Shown piece after piece: positions 55,331-64,000 of a DNA stretch of 64,000 nucleotides. Within the stretch, counting starts at the first letter, position 1. The number at the start of each line of letters is the position of its first letter. Origin of the DNA: Mucidula mucida (taxonomy: Eukaryota > Basidiomycota > Agaricomycetes > Agaricales > Physalacriaceae); the NCBI GenBank assembly GCA_015501055.1, contig JADNYV010000127.1, positions 43,051-107,050 on the forward strand. Reading direction: 5' to 3'. The notes beneath the pieces are model-generated. The model searched no databases, was not told the DNA's origin, and saw only the letters and a list, made by a program, of their open reading frames with translations. Both the position numbers and the translations under genes were made by a program.

Positions 55331-55439
55331 TGTTGAAATCCATGGTATAATACGAGCGTTGTAATCTGGCGTTCATCTCACTCGAAGTTGCCTCGGAACT
55401 ACTCCCTGCTATAAGCAGCCAAAGGTAGTTATGGATTCT
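55331..55439. other. Short spacer at the outer edge of the right arm
   Basis: Similarity to the left arm ends near 55330. No feature recognised. Confidence 0.3.
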
Positions 55440-55882
55440 TGACCGTTCAGTGACCACCCCACTTTGTTAGCGCACTGACGACCCGTAATGTGGCCTCGTT
55501 GCTTGTCCAAATCAAGGATTCGGAACAGATGTGTACAGAGCTGCGGTAAATCAGTCGGAAGGTTTCTCCAGCGGCGGCAAGCTACACGGGGATCGAGCGC
55601 GCCTCGATCGGTGCGAAAGCAATGGCTAAAGACTTTGGTCAGAAGCTCATTGGGGATGGAACGCATGGAGGAGCACTTTTGCGTCTTCAGAAGGCGGTAT
55701 TCTCGTGTCCGGGCGATCCGATTCAAATTTAGCGCCTCAAGAGCAGCTGACGTGGTGTCCACAACCTCGCAAAAAAGGAGGAAGATTCTGACGGAGCAAC
55801 TCCTCCACGCGGTCGGTGTGCGGCTGTTGGATTTATGTAGGCTGCAGCACAGAGAGGGTGCAGTTGATACAATATTTCGCAT
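55440..55882 (-). pseudogene. F-box gene, truncated
   Basis: N-terminal part of a basidiomycete F-box protein. It reads HTDRVEELLRQNLPPFLR, then (after a one-base slip at the A run 55771-55776) EVVDTTSAALEALNLNRI, then the F-box SIPNELLTKVFSHCF and CRRWRNLPTDLPQLCTHLF. The typical F-box, helical preface and W-R-N-x-P-x-L-W-like segment are all present. After ILDLDKQRG the frame ends near 55440 with no LRR region, next to the inverted-repeat arm, so the gene was probably cut by the duplication breakpoint. Confidence 0.65.
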
Positions 55883-56534
55883 TCATAGTACCCCGCCATG
55901 CCTAAAATTCAATCCGCTATTAGTAGAACGCCGCAACGTTCGAAATTGCTGTCTTTCACCTGACTGTAGTGATTCTTACGGTATGTGAGCAGGGAACGGG
56001 TAGGGATTGCTTCGATGTCTTGATAGACGCTCCAGCAAGCTTTAAAGATGAACAAAGCCAACGTACTTAGACCACCGTTTCACGCGTTATTACTACTCGA
56101 TCAGGTTGTTGTATAGAGCAGAGCGCCTCGTCAAGAGCAAATCGTGGTGGCGGATTTCTTAAACCAACCAAGTAAAGGTTAGCTACAAAATCCTCGTCGA
56201 TACGAGAGAGAAAGATGGTTACTGGCTGTTTCGTCCAAGAGGTAAGCCCCTGGCAAACAAAGTTCAATGTTGAATAGAGAGCAATGCCCACGTCGGGCGT
56301 AGCCCAGGCAGGGAAGGGAGGATGATGGCAAGACGCTCGATTGGGTGGCTGTGCTACATCGCCCTCGAGTCTCGACACTGGACACCGGGGCACGGGCCGA
56401 ACTCTCCGTGGTACAACGTACTCGTACCTGAGTACTCTAACCCTTTCTCCCTAACTTCCCTGACTGGCGTTCCCTCAGAGTCTCCTAGTCCAACGTGTAG
56501 AGGTCAAAATTGTTTTTCTCATTAGTCGCCTAAT
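55883..56534. other. Intergenic stretch
   Basis: About 650 bases. A minus-strand frame at 56067-56393 (DVGIALYSTLNFVCQGLTSW, LSRIDEDFVANLYLVGL) looks protein-like but has no recognisable family or gene context. Confidence 0.35.
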
Positions 56535-56868
56535 TTTGCCTGCCGATGCGCGGTCTCGTGATGTGTTCAAGCCTCTATAGGGTCTGATGCCACGAGTCTT
56601 TTTACGACCAACAGCAGACAACGGGGCAGCGCAGCACCACCCACGACTGCCAGGGCTAGCATCGGACTGGCCTAGAGCTTTGACGATACACACAAAGACG
56701 ACTTTTATACGTTTGAAGACATACGACCAACAGCCCGAACTTGTGCTGCATAGAGGTAGAACAAAGCAGAAGAGACACCGCTAGACGACTTTGCATGGTA
56801 CATAGCAGTTAACATAGGGGCTTCAGAGTGCTTAATCTTGTTTGATAGCTCGCCTGCACCCATTCATC
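56535..56868 (+). repeat. Duplicated promoter region of the 57 kb gene
   Basis: 56535-56710 is the inverted counterpart of 24700-24530; the rest is the immediate upstream region of the plus-strand gene. 56535-56575 also resembles 51645-51685 (TGCCTGCCGATGCGCGGTCTC). Confidence 0.65.
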
Positions 56869-57654
56869 ATGACATTTGCTGCCCCAGCCGGCTACGCATC
56901 CCCTCCGTATGGGTCGCCGTTTCTGTCCGAGCGGGCACCCCCGAGCGGTGACCTCCGCGCTCTGCTTCGTGAACGGATGTCCGAGTTCCAAGTAACGTCG
57001 GACGAGAGTTTTGAGGCGAGCCTGATGGCGGGCGGCTATGGGCGATATGTCAGTGGTTTTCCTTAGGCCAGACTAGTACTGATCTTTCCCCAGAAAACCG
57101 TCGACGGCATCGAAGCGCCCTCTGCATTTACTTCCACATTTCCTCAACGTGCCACCCCCTCCCTGCCCCCGCCGCCGACTACCATATCTGACACCGAATT
57201 CGCATCCATACCCACCGATCCCCGCTGGAGCGGCTCAGGCTCGCAAGCCATCGCACCCGTCAAGCAGCCAGCATCGTCATACATCAGCGACGGATTGCAA
57301 GTCGTCGAGCTCCCCGGCACCGGTCGCGTTCTCGTTCCCTCTTCCACGCTGCAAGGGAAACGCTCACGTGCAAAGAAAGCCGATGCTCTTAACTCGCCTA
57401 TCAGCCCGTATCCCGTCCCTGGGTGGACAGCGGTTGGCCCGCGGGGGCTCGGTGGGTGGGCAAAAATCCCAGAAGCACATACAGGCCCGGATTGGGTCGA
57501 TGGGCACTTTCCGTGGAGTGCGCGCTGGGAAGAGCGGATACGAGTACGGGAGGAAGCTGTCGTTAGGTTTTTGGAGAGGGAGGATGATGAGGGAGACAGT
57601 GAAGATGACGGTACCACCCCCGCTACGACTTTATCACGATATTACGAGGATTGA
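56869..57654 (+). CDS. Hypothetical protein, inverted-duplicate copy 2
   Basis: Near-identical inverted copy of 23599-24372, about 246 residues (MTFAAPAGYASPPYGSPFLS). Exons 56869-57048 and 57094-57654; the 45-nt intron 57049-57093 contains an in-frame TAG, which proves the intron. The main difference is four extra N-terminal residues (AAPA). The protein keeps ERMSEFQVTSDESFEASLM, GLQVVELPGTGRVLVPSS, FPWSARWEERIRVREEAVV and the acidic tail. Selection on protein level is suggested because indels between the copies are multiples of three in exons. Function unknown. Confidence 0.7.
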
Positions 57655-57744
57655 ATTCCTTTCGCGAGCTTGTATGAATCGCAACCACGACATTCTGTCG
57701 AGTAGGAAGCACAGCAAAAAGAAAAGAAAAAGTCTAGGGAGCTT

Positions 57745-58030
57745 AAAAACGTTCGGGTGACCTTCTGGTCGCACGCCTTGCTCATACATCTAGCTTTGGG
57801 CACACAAGCCCGCTACTAGAACACGACGAGAGCTTACTTCGTCGGTGCCGTTTCGCCTCCCTTACGATTCGACCGCATGAGCCGCCCGTGCAACCTTCAG
57901 GATCACCCTGGGACACTCCTTGGCCATGACCCAAAGAGTGTCTTACTATGCTCTAATCGTGTATTAAAGGGGCACTAGCCCTTTTGATTTTCGATACAGA
58001 CTCGGAGTGCAGGTGGATAATCACGTTAAC
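57745..58030 (-). repeat. Dispersed repeat R1, copy D
   Basis: Inverted relative to copy A. It lies just downstream of the hypothetical gene, as copy A does for the other gene copy, so A and D were duplicated together with the gene. Confidence 0.75.
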
Positions 58031-58207
58031 TGCTATTGTTTTGCTATGAAAGTGATGGTGTCGACGGCAATTGTATCACAAACAGTTTGATTCATGCAGC
58101 AAAGCAAGAATCAGCTATACGTACAAAGAGCTTTCCTTGGTCCAGCCTTTCGGTGCCTCCATTTTGGCAACAAGCATACCATTTGAGTCCACTCATCGCC
58201 GTCCTAA

Positions 58208-59607
58208 TCAGAGGAACGCGGAAGACTTCAAGAGCTGGTACACATCACCAAGTCGATCGCTCTCAGCACGAGCGATTTCACGCATCACTCTTTCAGCGAT
58301 CCAGGGAGACTTGAAGTCGAGGGAGAACGTGGTAAGGTAGAAAGGGGGAGGACAATTTGAGGAAACGGCAAGTAATCTATTGTCCTCATAAGGCAAGAAC
58401 TGGCGCTCTATGAAATGTTGCACCATCGCCGACAGAGACGCATATGTCGTCGAAGTAATCGCACACTCATGATCATGGAGAATCTCTTGGGGGTTGTGGA
58501 GAATGGTGTTGTATACGTCGCACGCCGCGAAACCGTATTTTTCAATGGCATCGTTGAGCAACAGCCAAAATGCGTAGTCGATCTCTTTGTCCGGGTCATA
58601 GGCGAGCGGGCCACTCCGGGAAACCAGATCGTCTGTATCCTCGCCCTCATCCATATTGTCGTCATCCTTCCAAAGTTCACAGAGAACACGATGGGCATAC
58701 ATGTGCTCTGGAAAGTCAGGAGGTGGTCTACTAGGGGACGGCGGCAAGTAGCTGGCCATTTCCATGCGGAACCGGCTGTAGCGGGGCTGCAGGCGAAGAC
58801 TGCATTCATAAGTCACCATATTAGTAGTAAATAATGTGTTGAGGCACACTTACTCACCCTGTCCACAACTCTTTCGTACTCCATAGCGGCAATGACATCC
58901 TTTCGGCTAATCGTTGTTTGGCCCACGCACGAAACCGGACTGGATTGAGGGGGGCCGCATGGATGGGAAAACACGGTCTTTCGACGAGGAATGCCTCTGG
59001 TCCCCTTTCCTGAAAGTCATTATCGATGAGCGTCCAAATGAACGCCCTGGATCTGACTGGGTTGTCACGAAATACCGGTATTTCCGGCATAGATGAGACC
59101 CTGGCGCTGAAGACCTTTTCCTTGAAGAACAGATAGAGACGACTGCCATTTGCGAACAAGACGACCTGATGAAGCGTAATAAGGCGAATCAAACTGTACC
59201 ACAAGAAGAGGGTCTTTCCTGAAAAGAAGGACTGTAAGCTTATTAGTATGGTCACGTATAGAGGCACATACCGATTCCTGGCTGGCCAGTAATCAAGACA
59301 CCGCCTTCGGGAGATCTGGCGCCGACTTTAAAGACACGATCAAAGAGAGGACCATACGACTCTCGAACGAATAAATCAATGCCTTCCGGGTGTAATGTCA
59401 GGGTTTCTTGATTGAGCATCTCATCCGTGTCGACCGCGCTCCATTCCTTATAGAACTTCTGCCACACTTCAGGAGCTTCCTGCCAGAGCGGGTCGGGCGC
59501 AAGGTCCCAACGAGAGTGGTCTAGTAGAAGACCAATCAGATTATGTTCAAGTGAGGAACACACCAGATCTTACCAGCGTTGTTGGCCATAACTCCAGGGC
59601 TCACCAT
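58208..59607 (-). CDS. Crinkler/RHS-like P-loop NTPase
   Basis: Exon 1 MVSPGVMANNA (59607-59574); 51-nt intron; exon 2 59520-59272 with HSRWDLAPDPLWQEAPEVWQ, LNQETLTLHPEGIDLFVRES and GVLITGQPGIG; 52-nt intron splitting Walker A; exon 3 59218-58858 starting GKTLFLWYSLIRLITLHQVV; 56-nt intron; exon 4 58799-58208 with YAHRVLCELWKDDDN, IDYAFWLLLNDAIEKYG, TTFSLDFKSPWIAERVMREI. The complete Walker A GQPGIGKT and the hydrophobic LFLWYSLIRLI after it match the ATPase part of Crinkler/RHS-type proteins, known in fungi and often linked to transposon-like spread (family knowledge). The stop at 58208 comes earlier than in the 25 kb copy; a trace of the lost end (KMEAPKGWTKESS) lies at about 58130, so the C-terminus was shortened by a deletion. 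About 400 residues; likely expressed but perhaps truncated. Confidence 0.72.
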
Positions 59608-60021
59608 TGCTGTAGTGGTCTAGGGTCGTGGGCCGTGACGAACACCGTGACGTTACCAGCGCGCCTCAAACCGTTGGCCGAGACAGTTCCCCCTTATACT
59701 GTAGGCGCGGCGTGTGGCGTGTACGCATTTCTTCCAAGCCTCTGTGCCAGTCGTTTGGCAGCGTTCCTTGAGCAGATCCACTTTCAAAGCGCAGGCTAAG
59801 CCTTTGCTTCCAGCATACACTGCGTTCCGGAGAGGGTTATAATTATCATTTTCAAGATCGACAGTTTGTTTCCAGTGGCAGCTAAATCAGAGCGCGAGTA
59901 CGGGGGACGCAGAGCCAGTGAGCAGAAGTGACATATCCATCAAAGTGTCCATTCAACCCATTTGTTATTGAGCAGCCAGAAAGAGAAAGTTTAATTTTAG
60001 TGTCGCGCAACATTGTACCGC
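59608..60021. other. Intergenic stretch
   Basis: About 410 bases between the P-loop gene start and the end of the dioxygenase gene. No gene; moderately AT-rich around 59830-59870. Confidence 0.45.
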
Positions 60022-61470
60022 TCAAGCCGAATTGGCCTTTAAACTCTTCCTCAACTCGGCGCACTCCTCCACTGTCGCGAGAACAAAATCATACTTGACT
60101 TCCGCGTGTGGTCTCGCTTCTGCAAAGCCTCTCTCAAGCGTGACAGATGTGTCGGGCACTATGTTCAAGTCCTAGTGCATCCACGTTAGCAAAGTAATGG
60201 CACCTACTGTTCGCAGTAGCCCTACCACAATAAGAGACGACCGAACGCCAAATACCGTATCGCTCGTTATGTACGGGTCTCCTTTGAAATACAGAGCCGT
60301 GATCAGCTTTTCGTATCCAGGTGCCTATGACAGATCAGCGAGAATGCTGAGAGAGAATCAGTAAAGCTCACGTCAATCATGAAATGCAGATGAGCAGGCC
60401 TCACGATATGTCGGTTGAGGTTCTTGATCAACTTGCCGACGGGACCGTCACCCGGTATAGGATAAGGCGAGGGTCTAGAAAGCGTAAGAGACAACTACGC
60501 AGAATAAAGAGAAGCGACGTGCACAACCGCTCTAAACGCATAGCTGCCGTCTTCAGCAGACTTGATGATACCACGACAATCTGGTTCAACGCGGTTGGGA
60601 TTCTGTGAAACTTCAGCAGAATAACAACTAACACAACCGAAATTTTACCTGCGTATCATACTGTCCGTCCCCATCCGTCTCCCACGTATCTAACGCGGCA
60701 CCAGCGACTGGATTGCCCTTCGTGTCTAGCACTATGCCATGCACGTACATGTAATAGCCTTTGCCTTCTGACGCGATGGAATCCCCATTGACAACTGCGG
60801 GACAGGATCAATGCTAGAAAATTCAATCCTTACAAAAGGCGAACGGACGGGTGTGTGCGTCTTCAGTATGGTATGGCCCGAGGACGGTATTCTCTGTGGC
60901 GTTGGGCGGCTTGACGTTGTTCATCGAATCGACCAGAGCCGAAACGCCAAGCGTGTCCGAGAGCAGGATGAACTCTACGGTGGACATGTTACGCAAATGT
61001 GATACCGAGGACTCGTCGCGACACACCTTGACGGATGTCGGTACATTTCTGTCCAGTTTCGGTGAGGAAGTGGATCGCGGTCCTATAAAAATGAGTGATA
61101 ATCACATTGATTGGCTGGGAGGACGAACATCCATTCTTCAGTCGTCAGGGACGTTTCCCTGACGAAATCGTGCATGTGAGTGACCTGGCCGTGCGTTATA
61201 TATAATGAACTAAGAATAATCTGTCGGATGTACTAAGCTCTTGAAAATAAACTTCATTCGCTCGTCCTGGCCTGTATCCGGTTAGTAAATGATACATCAC
61301 AAGATATCCGACACACAGTTCGCATTGACTGCATTGACATTTTCCGTCATCGTCTCAGTAGTCATATCCATCATCTCTGGCAGATTGGCAAGATCGACGT
61401 TGAACTGCTGTGTGACCTTTTTCGCAGCGGCCAGAAGAGGGTTGGCATCTGCAGTACATTCTGAGGACAT
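60022..61470 (-). CDS. Hydroxyquinol 1,2-dioxygenase (intradiol)
   Basis: Cuts hydroxyquinol between the hydroxyls to maleylacetate, the substrate of the reductase at 8383-9553. Ten exons fit: from [19 protein letters not shown] (61470); [70 protein letters not shown] with [36 protein letters not shown] and [54 protein letters not shown] with [31 protein letters not shown]; and a tail ending LKANSA. The non-haem Fe(III) ligands (two Tyr, and the two His of RPAHLHF) are visible. Introns are 45-60 nt; one uses GTTCGT, and one (about 60446-60515) seems to use GC-AG to keep FRAVVPSPYP in frame. Intact. Confidence 0.9.
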
Positions 61471-61854
61471 GGGTGCCAGTGGTGGTGGTTAGGAAGCAAG
61501 GCGTGCTGGTGAGATCGTCTGAGAACGCAATGCCTTTATTGGGAACGTGGTGGTCTGCTGCCACTTTCCGCATGGGGGAGCACCACGAGAGTTAAACAAC
61601 ATCGTACATGGAGGATGCGAGCGTCGTGCGAGAATGCTGACTGCCAGGCATTTATATTTGGGAAGGTAAAACGCACGCATCCCAAGATAGGCCGCGTCGC
61701 GTCACAGTTGGCAATTCCGAAGCCCAAAGAAGAAGAGAGAGGTGATGCCCGTCGAGTAGAAATGACTTGCTCGACTCATGTTTCCCTATTCATAGTAACT
61801 GATAGTTCGGTCCAAGGTGGCAAGGAACAAAAAGCCAGGCTCTCGATTTAGTAC
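61471..61854. other. Upstream region of the dioxygenase
   Basis: About 380 bases, no gene. A TATA-like TATAAATG on the minus strand is near 61648-61655. Confidence 0.4.
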
Positions 61855-62020
61855 TGATCGGCAATCCCGGACCGCAGTTGAAACTCGATCACGTTCTGGC
61901 TGCGCCTCTTGTCTGCTTTCTTAGTCTAGCAATGCTACCACGAAGCTTGATGCCAGCGCGCGCTTAAGCCATGTGTGAATCCAAGACGAGGAGCTGCGTC
62001 GCAGGCAGGCAGTCCTCGCC
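61855..62020 (-). repeat. Dispersed repeat paired with 22925-23110
   Basis: Reverse-complement counterpart of the 22.9 kb segment (GCGCGCGCTTAAGCC, CAGTTGAAACTCGATCACGT). Confidence 0.65.
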
Positions 62021-62039
62021 ATACTTAACCTCTCGTAGT

Positions 62040-62827
62040 GCGTTGTCCTTCATGAGTGCTCCTCTACGCACTTCCTCTGTTGGTCTCGGGAGAGCTGCGG
62101 GGAAGGCCTATCTATCTCAGGGGAGGCGGGCGCATGCATGGCGAAAGACTCTACAAAGACTTTTCCCATATACGCGAGGGTAACTGATAAGAAGGAAGAC
62201 ATACGAGAACCACGTACCCTCTTGGGACGCGAGCTGATTATAAACAGCAGCGCGCTCCTGGATCGACTTTGAGGGAGAGACGCCGTCTCCGACCTGGAGA
62301 ACGGTCGGTGAAATACGAAAGGCACACGAAAGCAGACTTACAAATGGTTCATTGATGACTGGCTCATACAACGATGCAGTCTCAACCAGCACGAGTCATA
62401 AAGACAAAGGCGATGTTGTGGGAAGGGCATCTATCACCTAGAAGGAAAGCTAGCAAGATCGGATTGCACTACAATTCGACGACTTACTGGAGTAGGCGCC
62501 CGACCAGAATTTCTCGACGCTGCAGTAGAAGCATCAGACACGGCTGGCATGGGCGAGATGGTCGAACGCACCTGTGATGGTGTCCAAGAAGGGACCTTCA
62601 GCTTCATGGTCATTCGCAGCCTCCCAGTGTTAGTTAGATGTGTTTCTCTCCGCGAGACGCTCCCGCCGCTGACAGTGGCCTTGAGAGCAGCGCGCTCTGC
62701 GTCGGTGATGGTCTGCTTTCTGTTCAGCTCTTTCCGGCGGGAAAAAAGGACGTGTGCGCTAGCGATGAGCTGTTGAACGTAGTGATCGAGCGCAACGAAG
62801 AGACGACCTGTTCAAGTGGTATTTATA
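62040..62827 (-). CDS. Hypothetical gene related to the 10.7-11.1 kb fragment
   Basis: A TATA box (TATAAA, minus strand, 62822-62827) precedes reading frames that can be joined by GT-AG introns: ELNRKQTITDAERAALKATV; MKLKVPSWTPSQVRSTISPM; SDASTAASRNSGRAPTP, donor GTAAGTC; VETASLYEPVINEPF, donor GTAAGTC; VGDGVSPSKSIQERAAVYNQ, donor GTACGTGG; VFVESFAMHAPASPEIDRP, ending CVEEHS. One stop between LPTTSPLSL and the VETASL segment is unexplained, so a start or intron is misread or the gene is damaged. Part of it is duplicated at 10691-11080. No domain recognised. Confidence 0.4.
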
Positions 62828-63529
62828 TTCCGCGCGTCACAAGGACAACTTTGGAGTTGCGCGCTCGCGCTATGCCCGAGTCGCGTCAATATACGCGTTC
62901 ACATCACGGTAAGAGGAAAGCGTGACCCTGCATCAATCTTGCTCCCACTATTGCCCCAATTTGCCTCTTTCACTCGTCTATCCACCATGCCTCTCAAACG
63001 CACATATATCGGATCATTACTCAATCAATTGGAAGAGACTTTTCTAGGGCTCAAGAGTCAACGCCGCCTGTGAGGCCAAGGACCAGATCATAGACTCAGA
63101 GGACAAGCAGATTGCCAACAGCCGCTAGAAACGCTGGCGAGCAAACGTCTCCTTTGTCGACTAGTCGCATCTCATGGTAATAATAGCCTTACCGCCACGA
63201 AATCGTGCACTCGTCATGGGATATAGGCAATGTTTCAAGGTGGACCCGTCTTTCAAAGACGAAAGCGCGCCGACGAAGAAACGCCACGTTCAATTTCACT
63301 TTATTCGCGCTTTCCTCTGACACTTCCCTTTAGTACCTCCTTTGCGAACTCGTACCAGCTCCCTCTTCTTCAAGTAACCTCGTCCGCCTTGCCTCGCTAA
63401 AATTTCTCCGCGTATCCAAAACACTTTGTCCATCTATCAATGAAATTTTCTCCTAGCCTGAATCGGAGCGAGATCTCGCCAAAAAAGTGACTCCTTGTTT
63501 CGAAAGGCTCATATATCGCCTGCAGTCTC
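62828..63529. other. Intergenic stretch
   Basis: About 700 bases. A plus-strand start with good context (CCACCATGC at about 62983-62991, MPLKRTYIGSLLNQLEETFL) stays open for only 28 codons. No gene called. Confidence 0.4.
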
Positions 63530-63720
63530 TGAACCCCCGAGTTACACCTTCCGGTAGCATGCCTTTCCCTACACCTCTCCCCTTGGACCAAAGTCCGCAG
63601 ACCGAACACTACACTGGAGGCCAATCCAGTCGGCGCTGATTGTATATGGCCTTCCATAGCCATATCCGGTGTGGTCTGGTCATGCCCTTCTTGGTGCACC
63701 CCGTGGAGGATCTAATAGTT
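63530..63720 (-). repeat. Dispersed repeat R3, copy 2
   Basis: Inverted counterpart of 11295-11505 (see there). Confidence 0.65.
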
Positions 63721-64000
63721 GTATGCACGGATCGAACAGGAGCACACTACCTTGTCTTGGTCTCGTATCGCAGAGTAGAGGCCCATGTTGCCTTGACGAA
63801 TACTTATGGCGTACCTCCAGGGTTCTACAGTATCCGCAAACTACTCTATGCCAACCAAACAGTAAGAGCCTACGTGTGCCTTTACTCATTCCTCTTCCTC
63901 TTCTTCCCCTAGTCTATCATCACCATTACCATCGCTTTCCTTCCTTCACCTTCACCGTATTTTATGAGGACTATCTGAAGGCCCGCCATTCATGGCGCGC
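63721..64000. other. Window end
   Basis: Pyrimidine-rich from 63880 (TTCCTCTTCCTCTTCTTCCC), possibly a promoter of a gene beyond the window. Nothing else recognised. Confidence 0.3.

Noticed and set aside
57144..57617. Antisense open frame over the 57 kb hypothetical gene (and its twin at 23630-24109)
   Set aside because: It mirrors the exon exactly in both copies, has no start context or splice-consistent extension, and the sense frame shows the better conservation.
62989..63073. Short plus-strand ORF MPLKRTYIGSLL with good start context
   Set aside because: Only 28 codons, and no intron-linked continuation that stays open.
1..64000. CRISPR arrays, rRNA genes, telomere repeats
   Set aside because: No regularly spaced direct repeats, rRNA-like blocks or telomeric tandem repeats were found on reading the window.

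Overview
This 64 kb window comes from a filamentous basidiomycete, most probably an Agaricomycete. The genes are broken by many short (45-60 nt) GT-AG introns. The families present are typical of mushroom-forming fungi: DUF6534 and DUF6535 membrane proteins, F-box proteins, a basidiomycete-style Zn2Cys6 regulator, Crinkler/RHS-like P-loop proteins and paralogous epoxide hydrolases. Gene models were built by hand from reading frames and splice sites.

Region by region: 0.6-1.7 kb holds a short-chain dehydrogenase. 2.9-5.9 kb holds three paralogous genes for tiny secreted peptides that share one exon/intron design and an exon-2 motif; this is the most novel-looking item. Next come an F-box gene (6.7-8.1) and a maleylacetate reductase (8.4-9.6). 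9.9-11.5 kb is a mosaic of gene fragments whose relatives lie at 59-64 kb. Two epoxide hydrolase pseudogenes (12.5-14.1 and 20.1-22.6) form a direct segmental duplication; each carries a different transposon insertion, and the other copy serves as the empty site. Between them lies a DUF6535 gene.

Conserved housekeeping genes occupy the middle: Iml1/DEPDC5 (27.9-32.9, TORC1 control), a secreted single-pass membrane protein, a Zn2Cys6 transcription factor, another single-pass protein, and the chitin synthase export chaperone Chs7 (47.8-49.0). Chs7 and the best epoxide hydrolase copy (49.5-51.1) sit in the spacer of a large inverted repeat. Its arms (about 43.5-46.9 and 51.9-55.3) each carry an intact DUF6534 gene. 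A second duplicated set links 22.9-27.5 with 56.5-62.0 kb. The right end has an intact hydroxyquinol 1,2-dioxygenase, which catalyses the step before maleylacetate reductase, so both enzymes of the lower hydroxyquinol branch (aromatic/lignin-derived carbon to 3-oxoadipate) are in the window.

Several otherwise conserved genes need single-base corrections at short homopolymers, so part of the apparent damage is probably assembly error. No CRISPR arrays or rRNA genes were seen; two tRNA-like sequences are present.
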